Shown: positions 1 to 10,939 of the stretch, in pieces
Layout of the letters: every line of letters starts with the position of its first letter
How positions within the stretch are numbered: position 1 is the stretch's first letter
Source: Frankia sp. RB7
GTDB lineage: Bacteria; Pseudomonadota; Alphaproteobacteria; Rhizobiales; Xanthobacteraceae
DNA length: 64,000 nt
Assembly: GCA_030403585.1 (NCBI GenBank)
Contig: JAUEPE010000002.1
Location: forward strand, 186,001 to 250,000
Reading direction: 5' to 3'
Position numbers and translations under genes: made by a program
The notes under the pieces: model-generated
The model's database searches: none
What the model was told of the DNA's origin: nothing
What the model saw: only the letters and a program-made list of their open reading frames with translations

Positions 1-282
1 GAGGTCCATTGGCGCGACGACATCGCCTCGCTGGTGTTTCCCGTCGCCGGACACGGCACGATCTGCGCCGTGCACAGGGGCGCCTTCCGGACCTTGCTGG
101 GCGCCGAGCCCGCGCCGGACGCATGCCTCGGCCATTTCCGGCAGTTTGAGGCCGCCTTTCGGGCCGCCGCGGATGCGAAGATCGCCCGCAAAGGCATTTT
201 GCCGGGGACAAGCCTGCATCTTACCAGTCGCGACATCGCCCGGAAGCTGCTAGAAGACGCGCAAATCGCCATTGGAGAATAG
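1..282 (+). CDS. Hypothetical protein, 5' end outside the window
   Basis: The frame is open from base 1 to the TAA ending at 282, so the N-terminus lies outside the window; the GTG at 34 is internal. The visible part (about 93 residues) is soluble, with no membrane segment or signal. It has a short beta-rich start (VFPVAGHGTICAVHRGAF), then an Ala/Arg-rich helical half and a TSLHLTS strand. The general shape recalls small DUF1488-like proteins, but this is a weak impression. It ends 3 bases before cbtB, so it is probably in the same transcript and may be linked to cobalt or cobalamin use. Confidence 0.5.
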   Translation, partial: EVHWRDDIASLVFPVAGHGTICAVHRGAFRTLLGAEPAPDACLGHFRQFEAAFRAAADAKIARKGILPGTSLHLTSRDIARKLLEDAQIAIGE

Positions 283-285
283 ACC

Positions 286-480
286 ATGAGCCAGTCCCAG
301 CTCGCAAACGCGCAAGTCACGCTTCCGGTCGCTGCCGGGCAGGTGGGACGGCTGTCGCAGGCTCTGATGGCCATGGTGCTCGGCGTGTTCGTCATCGGCA
401 TGGTCGGCTTCTCGCACATCGACGTCGTCCACAACGCGGCCCACGACGTACGCCACTCGAACGCGTTCCCCTGCCACTAA
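286..480 (+). CDS. cbtB: Cobalt transporter subunit CbtB
   Basis: A 64-residue inner-membrane protein with one transmembrane helix (about residues 24-42) and a histidine-rich C-terminal tail (residues 45-64, with the pattern HN..H..RH and a final CH). These are the hallmarks of CbtB, the small subunit of the CbtAB cobalt uptake system found with cobalamin genes in alphaproteobacteria. The tail probably binds the metal. It sits directly ahead of cbtA, 10 bases away. Family members are often controlled by a cobalamin riboswitch; none can be seen here because the operon begins left of the window. Confidence 0.9.
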   Translation: MSQSQLANAQVTLPVAAGQVGRLSQALMAMVLGVFVIGMVGFSHIDVVHNAAHDVRHSNAFPCH

Positions 481-490
481 CCGGGGTGGC

Positions 491-1291
491 ATGAGCACAT
501 TTCGTTCGATCGTCTTCGCGTCGGTCATTGCCGGTTTCATCGTCGGTCTCATCGTCACAGTCCTCCAGCAGTTCGGCACCGTCCCCCTGATCCTGAAGGC
601 GGAAGTCTTCGAGAAGGCGGCGGAGACGCACCAGCATGATGCGCCAGCCACCGCCCAGCCCGCAGCAGCCGGGCATGATCACGCAGACCATGACCATGCC
701 GCGCACGATCACGGCGACCATGATCATGGCGCCGGTGACCACGATCACGGGGCCGGCGCCTGGGAGCCGCGCGATGGCTTTGAGCGCAACGCCTATACCG
801 CCGCCGCCAACATCCTGACCGCGATCGGCTTCGCGTTGCTGTTGGCCGGATTCTTCGCCGTGCGCAGCGGCGCTACGGGGGCCAGTATCTCCTGGCACGA
901 GGGCCTGCTGTGGGGGCTGGCGGGCTTTGCCGTCTTCACGCTGGCACCCGGCCTCGGCCTGCCGCCCGAGCTGCCCGGCGTGCCCGCCGCGCCGCTTTTG
1001 TCGCGCCAGATCTGGTGGCTCGCCTCCGTGCTGGCGACGGCCGGAGGGCTCGCGCTGATCGTCTTCCGCCGTTCGGTGCCGGCAGCGATCGCCGGCGTGA
1101 TCCTGCTGACCCTGCCGCATCTGATCGGCGCGCCCGAACTCGCCAACATCGAGACCAACGTGCCGTCGTCGCTGACGCATCAGTTCGTCACGGCCGTGAC
1201 GGTGACGAGCCTGGTGTTCTGGACCTTGCTCGGCGGTCTGACGAGCGCGGTGTTTGCGCGTCTCGATCGCGGCGCTGACCGGCGCGCCTAA
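491..1291 (+). CDS. cbtA: Cobalt transporter subunit CbtA
   Basis: A 266-residue integral membrane protein, the larger partner of CbtB. I see a first membrane helix at residues 7-27, then a soluble loop (about 46-90) packed with HDH repeats that must bind divalent metal, then further helices near 104-124, 137-155, 174-193, 198-212 and 232-256. The start at 491 follows GGGGTGG. It runs in the same direction as cbtB and meets the rcnA efflux gene tail to tail. Role: uptake of Co2+, most likely to feed cobalamin synthesis. The metal specificity is inferred from the family. Confidence 0.9.
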   Translation: MSTFRSIVFASVIAGFIVGLIVTVLQQFGTVPLILKAEVFEKAAETHQHDAPATAQPAAAGHDHADHDHAAHDHGDHDHGAGDHDHGAGAWEPRDGFERNAYTAAANILTAIGFALLLAGFFAVRSGATGASISWHEGLLWGLAGFAVFTLAPGLGLPPELPGVPAAPLLSRQIWWLASVLATAGGLALIVFRRSVPAAIAGVILLTLPHLIGAPELANIETNVPSSLTHQFVTAVTVTSLVFWTLLGGLTSAVFARLDRGADRRA

Positions 1292-1337
1292 CGCTTGCGC
1301 CTGCGTGATCTTGCAGGCCGGCGAAGTCAGTTGCACG

Positions 1338-2399
1338 TCATGACATGAGTTCGTGCAAACCCGTCCAGCCGGTGTAGAGGCCGACCAAGACGATCAGGGC
1401 CGCCGACAAATAGGGCGCGCGATGGGCGTAGCGGCTGAAGCCGCTCCAGTGTCGTTCGACGTGCCGCAGGCTGAGCGCCGCCAAAACGCCTGCCGACACC
1501 ATCGTGATCGCGAGCCCGATGCCGAAGGACAGCACCAGAACGAAGCCGAGGCTGAACTGCTTCAGCTGAATGCAAAGCAGTAATACCGTGATCGCGGCCG
1601 GACAGGGGATCAGTCCGCCGGTGAGGCCGAACAGCACGATCTGCGCCGTCGTCACGTTGCGCCCCGCAAAGCGTTTGCGGATGTCGGCGGCGTGGGCGCG
1701 CGCGTGAGCGTCGTCCTCTTCGACGAGATCCATGTGGTCGTGATCATGTTCCCTGAACAGGATCTCGGTCACGTCGCCGGCAAGGGCGACGCGCGCCTTG
1801 AACGCATGCGGCTCGGGAATCTCCTCGACGCTTTCGAGGTATCCATCGCAAGCGGCGAACGCGAAGGTCTGCGCCGCACTGTCCTCGCGGATGGTGGTCA
1901 CCTCAATGTCGCGGGCTGCGGGAAGCACGCCGCTCTCGTTCCGTATACGCCAGCGAGGGAGAACGCCGTCTTCGAAGACCTCCAGCAACAATGATGCCCC
2001 GGCCAGCGAGATGGATTGCGGTTCGTCGTGGTGGTGATGGTCGTGCGCGTGGGTCTGCTCCCGCCAGGTGCGCCAGATCATCCAGCCGGCAATGCCGATG
2101 ATAATGACGGCGGACGCCATTTGCAGATAGGCCTCGCTGCGTTCGCCGGACAGTTCCTGGCCGAAATATAGCCCCGCGAGCGCGATCGCCCAGACGATCG
2201 CTGTGTGGGAGATGGTCGCCGACAGGCCGAGCAGCACGGCCTGGAGCACGGTGCCCCTCACGGCGACGATGAAGGCAACCATCATGGTCTTGGAATGCCC
2301 GGGCTCGAGGCCATGCAGCGCGCCGAGCAGGATGGCGCTGGGCACGAACAACCATGCGTGCGCGCTGCTCTGCTGGAGCAGGTGAGACAGGTCGGTCAT
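1338..2399 (-). CDS. rcnA: Nickel/cobalt efflux protein, NicO/RcnA family
   Basis: A 353-residue membrane protein. Near the N-terminus it has the family signature HGLEPGHSKT (about residues 27-36) inside the first helix pair. A cytoplasmic His-rich stretch (HDHHHH) precedes a long soluble insert of beta-rich sequence with a second HDHDH patch. The C-terminal helices begin with GGLIPCPAA. This is the NicO (nickel/cobalt transporter) fold; together with an RcnR-type repressor gene 5 bases upstream it is best read as an exporter that removes excess Ni2+ or Co2+. The start at 2399 is chosen over longer readings because it gives the conserved N-terminus and fits just behind rcnR. Confidence 0.88.
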   Translation of the reverse strand: MTDLSHLLQQSSAHAWLFVPSAILLGALHGLEPGHSKTMMVAFIVAVRGTVLQAVLLGLSATISHTAIVWAIALAGLYFGQELSGERSEAYLQMASAVIIIGIAGWMIWRTWREQTHAHDHHHHDEPQSISLAGASLLLEVFEDGVLPRWRIRNESGVLPAARDIEVTTIREDSAAQTFAFAACDGYLESVEEIPEPHAFKARVALAGDVTEILFREHDHDHMDLVEEDDAHARAHAADIRKRFAGRNVTTAQIVLFGLTGGLIPCPAAITVLLLCIQLKQFSLGFVLVLSFGIGLAITMVSAGVLAALSLRHVERHWSGFSRYAHRAPYLSAALIVLVGLYTGWTGLHELMS

Positions 2400-2404
2400 T
2401 TCGT

Positions 2405-2683
2405 TCACTTCAAATAGGTTCGGACGACGTCGATGAGGTCGGCGGCGCCCTTGGCCTTCTCCGGATCCTTTTCGTGCGCGGGATCCACGACGTGATGGCG
2501 GATGTGGTCTTCCAGCAGCTCGGTGGTGAGACCGCTGATCGCGCCCTTCACCGAAGCCACCAGCATCAGCACGTCGGCGCAGCCGATCTCCGATTCGAGC
2601 GCGCGCTCGACCGCCTCGAGCTGGCCCTTGATCCGCCGGACCCGGCCGATGAGCTTCGACTTGTGCTTGATCGTGTGGGACAT
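2405..2683 (-). CDS. rcnR: Metal-sensing repressor, CsoR/RcnR/FrmR family
   Basis: A 92-residue all-helical DNA-binding repressor. The residues that bind Ni/Co in E. coli RcnR are all present at the same positions: His3, Cys35, His60 and His64. FrmR-type formaldehyde sensors lack His3 and His64, so this is a metal sensor rather than a formaldehyde sensor. It is the first gene of the rcnR-rcnA operon and has a G-tract operator (2693-2710) a few bases upstream of its start. Expected behaviour: it represses the operon until Ni2+ or Co2+ binds. Confidence 0.88.
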   Translation of the reverse strand: MSHTIKHKSKLIGRVRRIKGQLEAVERALESEIGCADVLMLVASVKGAISGLTTELLEDHIRHHVVDPAHEKDPEKAKGAADLIDVVRTYLK

Positions 2684-2692
2684 GCAAATAAG

Positions 2693-2710
2693 ATAGGGGG
2701 GTACCCTATA
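2693..2710 (-). promoter_or_regulatory. Candidate RcnR operator
   Basis: ATAGGGGGGTACCCTATA: a six-base G tract flanked by ATA and TAC, with ATAGGG mirrored by CCCTAT. G or C tracts flanked by TA-rich ends are what CsoR/RcnR/FrmR proteins bind. It lies 10-27 bases upstream of the rcnR start codon on the minus strand, where a bound repressor would block transcription of rcnR-rcnA. Confidence 0.7.
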
Positions 2711-2786
2711 TCAGTCAATGCGCAGATGCTCGACTCGCATTTCCGTCTGGCGAGCATGCGGCTTCTGAAAATCATCATTTAGGGCC

Positions 2787-2873
2787 GTAGGATGGGTAGA
2801 GCCCTTGCGAAACCCATCATGCTTCCACGAGGAAGGATAGGCGATGGGTTTCGCTGCGCTCTACCCATCCTAC
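2787..2873. repeat. Palindromic intergenic repeat (REP-like)
   Basis: Two long arms, 2787-2818 and 2843-2873, are nearly perfect inverted copies. Both begin from the outside with GTAGGATGGGTAGAG and end inside with GCGAAACCCATC. The loop is 24 bases. I recognise this as a dispersed repeat of Bradyrhizobium chromosomes. As RNA it would form a long hairpin after the rcnR promoter region and ahead of ilvD. Confidence 0.85.
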
Positions 2874-3226
2874 GAAGGACGCTGCCGCGAATGACGCCGA
2901 CTCAGTCAGCGTGACCTCGCAGTCGCCCAAAATCGGGCGCACCCTCGCGTCACAAAATCTCCAGTTGTAGATGACGCGTCCCACGAGGGTAACACGGTAG
3001 GCTTTTCCGTGTCCTCCGGGCCACTTTTGTGTTCTCCGGGCAACATCCCGGTGCGATTTGACTGTTATCGCAGTCCGTTCGCATCTGCGCCGCTTTTTGG
3101 CCACACCCGAACATGAATAAAATCACTCTAATGTTTCAGGGACTGGGCTGGTCCCTTGCAGACGGCGGGAAACCCCAAGGTCGATTCAAATCTTGGGTCT
3201 GATGTTCCGGGTCTGAAAAGGGTTAG

Positions 3227-3253
3227 CCAAGGAAACTGGACCAAGGAAACTGG
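3227..3253 (+). repeat. 13-base direct repeat in the ilvD leader
   Basis: CCAAGGAAACTGG occurs at 3227-3239 and again at 3241-3253, each carrying an AAGGA that could pair with 16S rRNA. Only the second is near enough to the ilvD ATG at 3259 (11-base spacing) to act as the ribosome binding site. The first may be a simple duplication. Confidence 0.7.
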
Positions 3254-3258
3254 TCGCG

Positions 3259-4983
3259 ATGGACGCCAAGACCAACATCAAGCAGAGGCTGCCGAGCCGT
3301 CACGTGACGGAAGGCCCTGCGCGCGCGCCCCACCGGTCCTACTTCTACGCCATGGGTCTGACCACCGACCAGATCCACCAGCCCTTCGTCGGCGTTGCCT
3401 CGTGCTGGAACGAGGCCGCGCCCTGCAACATCTCGCTGATGCGCCAGGCGCAGGCGGTGAAGAAGGGCGTGGCATCCGCCGGCGGCACACCCCGCGAATT
3501 CTGCACCATCACCGTGACGGACGGCATCGCCATGGGCCATGACGGCATGCGCTCCTCGCTGCCGTCGCGCGAGTGCATCGCCGATTCCGTCGAACTGACC
3601 GTCCGCGGCCACGCCTATGACGCCCTCGTTGGCCTTGCCGGCTGCGACAAGTCGCTGCCGGGCATGATGATGGCAATGGTCCGCCTCAACGTGCCCTCGA
3701 TCTTCATCTATGGCGGCTCGATCCTGCCCGGCAATTTCCGCGGACAGCAGGTCACCGTGCAGGACATGTTCGAGGCCGTCGGCAAGCACTCGGTCGGCGC
3801 CATGTCGGACGAGGACCTCGACGAAATCGAGCGCGTGGCGTGCCCCTCGGCGGGCGCCTGCGGCGCGCAGTTCACCGCCAACACCATGGCGACGGTGTCC
3901 GAAGCCATCGGCTTGGCGCTGCCTTACTCGGCCGGTGCTCCGGCACCGTATGAAATCCGCGACGCCTTCTGCATGACCGCGGGCGAGAAGGTGATGGAGC
4001 TGATCGCGTCCAATCTCCGGCCGCGCGACATCGTCACCCGCAAGGCGCTGGAGAATGCGGCCGCCGTGGTCGCGGCCTCCGGCGGTTCGACCAATGCTGC
4101 GCTGCACCTGCCGGCAATCGCGCACGAGTGCGGGATCAAGTTCGACCTGTTCGACGTCGCCGAAATCTTCAAAAAGACACCTTATGTCGCGGATTTGAAG
4201 CCGGGCGGCCGTTATGTCGCCAAAGACATGTTTGAAGTAGGTGGCATACCGCTTCTGATGAAGACGCTGCTCGACAACGGATTTCTCCACGGTGACTGCA
4301 TTACGGTCACCGGTCGAACGATCGCCGAAAACCTCAAGAGCGTGAAATGGAATCCGCACCAGGACGTGGTGCACCCGGCAGACAAGCCCATCACCGTCAC
4401 AGGTGGTGTGGTCGGCCTGAAGGGCAATTTGGCGCCAGAAGGTGCGATCGTGAAAGTCGCGGGAATGTCCAACCTCAAGTTTACCGGTCCGGCCAGGTGC
4501 TTCGACCGCGAGGAGGATGCTTTCGAGGCGGTCCAGAAGCGCACCTACAAGGAAGGCGAAGTCCTCGTGATCCGCTACGAGGGCCCCAGGGGCGGCCCCG
4601 GCATGCGGGAGATGCTCCAGACCACCGCGGCGCTGACCGGCCAGGGCATGGGTGGCAAGATCGCGCTCATCACCGACGGTCGCTTCTCCGGCGCCACCCG
4701 CGGCTTCTGCATCGGTCATGTCGGGCCCGAGGCGGCGGTCGGCGGCCCGATCGGGCTGCTGGAGGACGGCGACATCATCGAGATCGACGCCGATAACGGG
4801 ACCCTTAACGTAAAATTGAGCAACGCCGAGCTCGCCCAGCGCAAGACCAAATGGAGCGCTCGCGCGACTAACCACACGACGGGCGCGCTCTGGAAATATG
4901 CCCAACAGGTTGGACCAGCGGTCGGGGGGGCAGTAACCCATCCGGGCGGCGCGCACGAGAAACAGTGCTATGCGGACATCTAG
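3259..4983 (+). CDS. ilvD: Dihydroxy-acid dehydratase
   Basis: 574 residues, full length for the IlvD/Edd family. It dehydrates 2,3-dihydroxy-isovalerate and 2,3-dihydroxy-3-methylvalerate in valine, leucine and isoleucine synthesis, in the cytoplasm. Conserved cluster cysteines are seen at C49/C56 ([11 protein letters not shown]), C129 in GCDKSLPG and C201 in [12 protein letters not shown]131 beside C129 is the usual metal-site lysine. The C-terminal domain has the typical [19 protein letters not shown]. The gene overlaps the next reading frame by 14 bases. A second pathway enzyme, IlvA, is encoded at 32-33 kb. Confidence 0.96.
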   Translation: MDAKTNIKQRLPSRHVTEGPARAPHRSYFYAMGLTTDQIHQPFVGVASCWNEAAPCNISLMRQAQAVKKGVASAGGTPREFCTITVTDGIAMGHDGMRSSLPSRECIADSVELTVRGHAYDALVGLAGCDKSLPGMMMAMVRLNVPSIFIYGGSILPGNFRGQQVTVQDMFEAVGKHSVGAMSDEDLDEIERVACPSAGACGAQFTANTMATVSEAIGLALPYSAGAPAPYEIRDAFCMTAGEKVMELIASNLRPRDIVTRKALENAAAVVAASGGSTNAALHLPAIAHECGIKFDLFDVAEIFKKTPYVADLKPGGRYVAKDMFEVGGIPLLMKTLLDNGFLHGDCITVTGRTIAENLKSVKWNPHQDVVHPADKPITVTGGVVGLKGNLAPEGAIVKVAGMSNLKFTGPARCFDREEDAFEAVQKRTYKEGEVLVIRYEGPRGGPGMREMLQTTAALTGQGMGGKIALITDGRFSGATRGFCIGHVGPEAAVGGPIGLLEDGDIIEIDADNGTLNVKLSNAELAQRKTKWSARATNHTTGALWKYAQQVGPAVGGAVTHPGGAHEKQCYADI

Positions 4984-5794
4984 GCGTGCCATAGTTGCGT
5001 TTGTGTTGGGGGCTACCGCGCTGGCCACGCCGGCGCTCGCCTTCGACGGCGCGCCGGTCAACCCGAAGGATGCGACCATCCCGGTCGTGACCACCTTGCC
5101 CGGTGCTGCGGGCGCGGTGCGCAAATCGGCGCCGCCGGTCGCGACCCAGGAAGCCTCACTCAGCGCCCTGCAATATGCCGCCGAGGGCGGTCACCCGATT
5201 GCGCAGTGGAAGCTCGGCCGCATGTACGCCAACGGCGACGGCGTCGCCCAGGACGATGTGCGTGCGTTCGATTATTTCACCCGGATCGCGAATGCGCACG
5301 CCGAGGACAGCCCGTCTGCGCCGCAGGCCCAGGTCGTGGCCAACGCCTTCGTCGCGCTTGGCCGCTACTATCTGAGCGGCATCCCGAACTCGAAGATCAA
5401 GGCCGACCCGGATCGGGCGCGGGAGATGTTCTCCTATGCCGCCTCCTATTTCGGCAATGCGGACGCCCAGTACGATCTCGCCCGGCTCTATCTGAAGACG
5501 CCGGACGCCTCGCGCGAGGATTTCCGCTACGGCGCGCGCTGGCTCGGCCTCGCCGCCCAGAAGGGTCAGCACGAGGCCCAGGCGCTGCTCGGGCAGATGC
5601 TTTTCAACGGCGACCGCCTGCCGCGGCAGGCCGCGCGCGGCCTGATGTGGCTGACCTTGGCACGTGACAGCGCCGGCACCGACGAGACCTGGATCAAGGA
5701 AAACTACAACCGCGCCTTGGCCAAGTCGTCGGACGACGACCGCGCCATGTGCCTGCAAATGCTGGAACAGTGGGTGCAGGGCCGCCACGAGTAA
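4970..5794 (+). CDS. exoR: ExoR-like periplasmic regulator with Sel1 repeats
   Basis: 274 residues. A signal peptide (residues 1-24, ending TPALA) precedes several Sel1-type TPR repeats from about residue 65, for example [26 protein letters not shown] and [23 protein letters not shown]. The repeat order and wording match rhizobial ExoR, which sits in the periplasm and inhibits the ExoS sensor kinase, so restraining exopolysaccharide synthesis and promoting motility. The start overlaps the end of ilvD by 14 bases, implying translational coupling. The role is inferred from the family; exoS and chvI are not in this window. Confidence 0.82.
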   Translation: MRTSRRAIVAFVLGATALATPALAFDGAPVNPKDATIPVVTTLPGAAGAVRKSAPPVATQEASLSALQYAAEGGHPIAQWKLGRMYANGDGVAQDDVRAFDYFTRIANAHAEDSPSAPQAQVVANAFVALGRYYLSGIPNSKIKADPDRAREMFSYAASYFGNADAQYDLARLYLKTPDASREDFRYGARWLGLAAQKGQHEAQALLGQMLFNGDRLPRQAARGLMWLTLARDSAGTDETWIKENYNRALAKSSDDDRAMCLQMLEQWVQGRHE

Positions 5795-5809
5795 TCCGAT
5801 CGGGTGGCC

Positions 5810-6607
5810 TTACGCCGCCTCCAGATCCAGATCCGCCCATACCGGCACGTGGTCCGACGGCTTCTCCCAGGCCCGCACATAGCTGTCGATGCCGACATTG
5901 GCGAGCCGGTCGCTGGCCTGCGGCGACAGCAGCAGATGGTCGATGCGCAGGCCCTGGTTCTTCTGCCAGGCCCCGGCCTGGTAGTCCCAGAACGTGTAGA
6001 GCCCGGGCTCGTCGGTGACCGCCCGCAGGGCATCGGTCAGGCCGAGGCCGAGCAGGGACTGAAAACTCTCCCGCGTCTCGGGCTTGAACAGGGCGTCCTC
6101 GGTCCAGGCCGCGGGATTGTGGACGTCGCGGGCGTGCGGGATGACGTTGAAATCGCCTGCGAGGATCAGCGGCTCCTCGGTCTTAAGGCGCTCCTTCGAA
6201 TACTCAAGAAGCCGAGACATCCATTTGAGCTTATAGGGATATTTCTCGGTCCCGACCGGGTTGCCATTGGGTAGATAGAGACAGGCGATGCGCAGCACGC
6301 CGCGTTTGAGCGTCACCACGCCCTCGAGGAAGCGGGCGTGCGCATCCTCGTCGTCGCCGGCTAGCCCCGATTTGGTCTCGTCGAATTTGAGCTTGGAGAG
6401 CAGCGCCACGCCGTTGAACGTCTTCTGCCCGTGGGTGACCACGTTGTAACCGAGCGCCTCGATCTCCAGCCGCGGGAACGCCTCGTCGACGCATTTGATC
6501 TCCTGCAGGCAGACGATGTCCGGTTGGCATTCCTTCAGCCACGTCAGCAGAAGGTCGATCCGCTGCCGGACCGAATTCACGTTCCAGGTGGCTACTCTGA
6601 TGGGCAT
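5810..6607 (-). CDS. xth: Exodeoxyribonuclease III
   Basis: 265 residues of the exonuclease III/AP endonuclease family, which cuts DNA at abasic sites during base-excision repair. Key residues are present: N9 in TWNVNS, E36 in LQEIK (metal), D152 and N154 in GDFNVIP, and the closing RIDHLL and SDHVPV with D252/H253. The start at 6607 gives the standard MPIRVATWN N-terminus; a longer reading in the same frame has no family support. It is divergent from the histidine kinase gene across 134 bases. Confidence 0.95.
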   Translation of the reverse strand: MPIRVATWNVNSVRQRIDLLLTWLKECQPDIVCLQEIKCVDEAFPRLEIEALGYNVVTHGQKTFNGVALLSKLKFDETKSGLAGDDEDAHARFLEGVVTLKRGVLRIACLYLPNGNPVGTEKYPYKLKWMSRLLEYSKERLKTEEPLILAGDFNVIPHARDVHNPAAWTEDALFKPETRESFQSLLGLGLTDALRAVTDEPGLYTFWDYQAGAWQKNQGLRIDHLLLSPQASDRLANVGIDSYVRAWEKPSDHVPVWADLDLEAA

Positions 6608-6741
6608 GTCGGTGGGCTCCGGGCGGGGGCCATGGTTAGAACAAAATGCAAACGTGCCCGTCAAGGACGCCGCAAAATCTCCCACAAAATTAACCCGGCT
6701 TAAGCCGGCTCCGGGCCATTGATACCGAAAAGGTTTTTCGA

Positions 6742-9072
<2,331 letters not shown>

Positions 9073-9105
9073 GCGGCCTGTAGGCGATTTGTAGCGATTG
9101 CCCGC

Positions 9106-9432
9106 CTAGAAGTTGCCGCCGTTAGAACTCTGGATGAGTTGCTCGACCGCACGAAGGTTACCCTCCTTGCGACGCGCAGAGGCGAGCAGACGTTCCATGC
9201 TGGCCAGGTCTTCGGCGATCTCTTCATGGAGCCGGTGCCTAGCCTGCGGAGAGAGGACCAGGTTGTCGTTGCCGCTGACCTCGGTGGACCCGATTTCGAC
9301 CACCGGAATGTCGATCGTCATTCTGGGCTGGCGTTTCTTCCAGGGCATACGGACGGCCAGCACGACAAGCCCGCCGACCAACAGCCCGAGCAGCGGGAAT
9401 AGCACTGCGATGATCTGGTTGGTCTGGCTCAT
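9106..9432 (-). CDS. Small membrane protein of unknown function
   Basis: 108 residues: one membrane helix at about residues 7-27, then a basic stretch (WKKRQPR) and a cytoplasmic tail with a predicted coiled or helical C-terminus rich in Glu and Arg. The start ATG overlaps the stop of the gene before it (ATGA, 9429-9432), so the two are almost certainly translated together. I do not recognise a family. Confidence 0.7.
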   Translation of the reverse strand: MSQTNQIIAVLFPLLGLLVGGLVVLAVRMPWKKRQPRMTIDIPVVEIGSTEVSGNDNLVLSPQARHRLHEEIAEDLASMERLLASARRKEGNLRAVEQLIQSSNGGNF

Positions 9433-9662
9433 TCCAAGCCTCCGAGAGCGACTTGCCCCAGCCAATGTAGGCCTGCGCCGACGATAAGGCAAACGCCGCC
9501 AACGGCATAGACCACGCCCACGTTGGTGCCCTCCGGCAGGATTCCGAAAACGAACTGGGCTGCCGGAGCCAATAGACCGGCCGTCAGGATGGCTACAGAG
9601 AAGGAATTGAGCCAGTTGGCTGTGAGCTTGAGGCGCTCGTTGGCTTTGTCGTCGTCCGTCAC
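9429..9662 (-). CDS. Small two-helix membrane protein
   Basis: 77 residues with a charged N-terminus (MTDDDKANERLK) and two membrane helices (about 18-40 and 47-70). It is the first of two overlapping genes on the minus strand. No family is recognised. Both proteins could form one small membrane complex, which is inference from the coupled arrangement only. Confidence 0.7.
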   Translation of the reverse strand: MTDDDKANERLKLTANWLNSFSVAILTAGLLAPAAQFVFGILPEGTNVGVVYAVGGVCLIVGAGLHWLGQVALGGLE

Positions 9663-9766
9663 GTCTCAGCCCCATTGTCCGTTATCGCGGATCGTCTTTG
9701 TAGGGCTGCTCGGGTTCCGACACAACTCGAGCGGGTAAAGGTAGGCCATGTGATCGCCGTAGGCGG

Positions 9767-10669
9767 TCACAGTTTTCCATAGATTCTTCCAGCGACCGCC
9801 TTGAGGCGCTCGACCGAGCCGGACTCCGGATGCGGCTTGACCGGTGCGAACAGGATCGAAGCCTGCCTGCCGTTCTTCCAGACATAGATGTTGACGGCAT
9901 TGCCGTTGCCCTTGGTGCAGGAATGCTCGCCGAACGCTTCACTGCCGAGCTCGGGGATCGCCACGTGCTTGCACGGACCTGGGCGCTTCATCATGCTGAT
10001 GACCGTGTCGCGCGAGGTCGCGATCACCGCAACTGCCATGGTGTTGGCCTCGCGATCGAACATCATGCAACTGCCCGCGCCGGTCCGCTGGACCTGCAGC
10101 GTGCTCTTGTCGAGGAAGCCGTCGGCATCCGCGGCCGTGAGCCACTCGCAATCGCTGAACCGCTCGCTGCTCTTGGTCACATTGGCGATGGCAATGCGCG
10201 CGGCTTCGGTGACCGGTCCGAGCAGCGCGTTGTCGGCGCGCCGGCCGGTCGGATAGACGCTGATCTGCAGAATGTAGTCGCCGGACAAGGCGACGACCGA
10301 AGCCTCATGGCGCTCCGCACCGGCGGCGCTCGTCCCGCCCTGGCCTTCGTCGCCGATCCCCGCGACTGCGCTCAGCGGCATCCGCTCACCGAGCGTCTTG
10401 ATGAATGTCGCGTACAATTCCTTGGCGCGGTCCTTGTCGGGATTGCGGAACACGGTCAGCATCATCGTGTCGCCACGCCCGCCCTGATAGATGCAGCCGC
10501 GGTCGTCCTGATTTGAAATCAGCGACCATTTGAACGCCGGCATCGCGCCGGCGAGCTCCTTGGCGCTGATGAACGGGCAGGTTTCGGCAGCGTGCGCGGG
10601 AAGCACCGGGATGGTTAGGGTCGCAAGGAGTAGGGCGAGGCAACAGAGTAGACGATGGATCATGCGCAT
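9767..10669 (-). CDS. Secreted protein with two similar halves, unknown function
   Basis: 300 residues from the chosen start, which gives a clean signal peptide (MRMIHRLLCCLALLLATL... ending AHA). The mature part seems to hold two related units. Each opens with a Cys followed by Ala-rich helices and a middle strand with a second Cys: about residues 27-140 (CPFISAKELAG...GCIYQG...MMLTVF) and 175-290 (CEWLTAADADG...SCMMFD...MAVAVI). The paired cysteines suggest disulphides in the periplasm. Readings beginning further upstream lack a signal and are not favoured. No specific function can be given. Confidence 0.72.
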   Translation of the reverse strand: MRMIHRLLCCLALLLATLTIPVLPAHAAETCPFISAKELAGAMPAFKWSLISNQDDRGCIYQGGRGDTMMLTVFRNPDKDRAKELYATFIKTLGERMPLSAVAGIGDEGQGGTSAAGAERHEASVVALSGDYILQISVYPTGRRADNALLGPVTEAARIAIANVTKSSERFSDCEWLTAADADGFLDKSTLQVQRTGAGSCMMFDREANTMAVAVIATSRDTVISMMKRPGPCKHVAIPELGSEAFGEHSCTKGNGNAVNIYVWKNGRQASILFAPVKPHPESGSVERLKAVAGRIYGKL

Positions 10670-10939
10670 GGGACAATTTACTGCCGCTATTGGCGCTGCT
10701 GACGAGATTCCAAACCATCTCAAAGGATTGGACTGCAGCAGGGGCGCTTCGGCGTTAGGCTGTATCGAACCTGCCGAGTGTATATCCGCTCGGAGCTCCC
10801 CGCCCTTGGAGACCTCGCGATGATCATCCATTACCCCTGTTTTGCCCGACGCGTCAAGCTTTATTCGCAAAAGCCGAAATACACCGTGCCGGCGTCCCGG
10901 CTACTGTGCATGGGGTTGTTTTTCAGGTTTTGAGTTCGA

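Larger units (their letters stand above)
2711..3258. other. Intergenic region between rcnR and ilvD
   Basis: No convincing gene. It contains one palindromic repeat (2787-2873). The open frame running through it on the minus strand (2817-3104) reads a piece of that repeat as the phrase VGWVERSETH, a known artefact of this element. Nearer ilvD there is a small hairpin (AGGGAC...GTCCCT, about 3139-3157) and a 13-base direct repeat just before the start codon. Confidence 0.6.

Noticed and set aside
392..1336. Long minus-strand frame opposite cbtB/cbtA
   Set aside because: Shadow of the GC-rich coding strand; Arg/Gly-rich low-complexity content, no domain, and overlaps two recognised genes.
2405..2683. 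FrmR-type formaldehyde sensor
   Set aside because: His3 and His64, absent from FrmR, are both present, and the partner gene is a metal exporter, not a formaldehyde dehydrogenase.
2817..3104. Open frame of 95 residues on the minus strand with VGWVERSETH
   Set aside because: It reads part of a palindromic repeat; the phrase is a known artefact and there is no ribosome binding site or family.
3223..5124. 633-residue minus-strand frame opposite ilvD
   Set aside because: Antisense shadow of ilvD; composition is typical of GC-rich codon mirrors.
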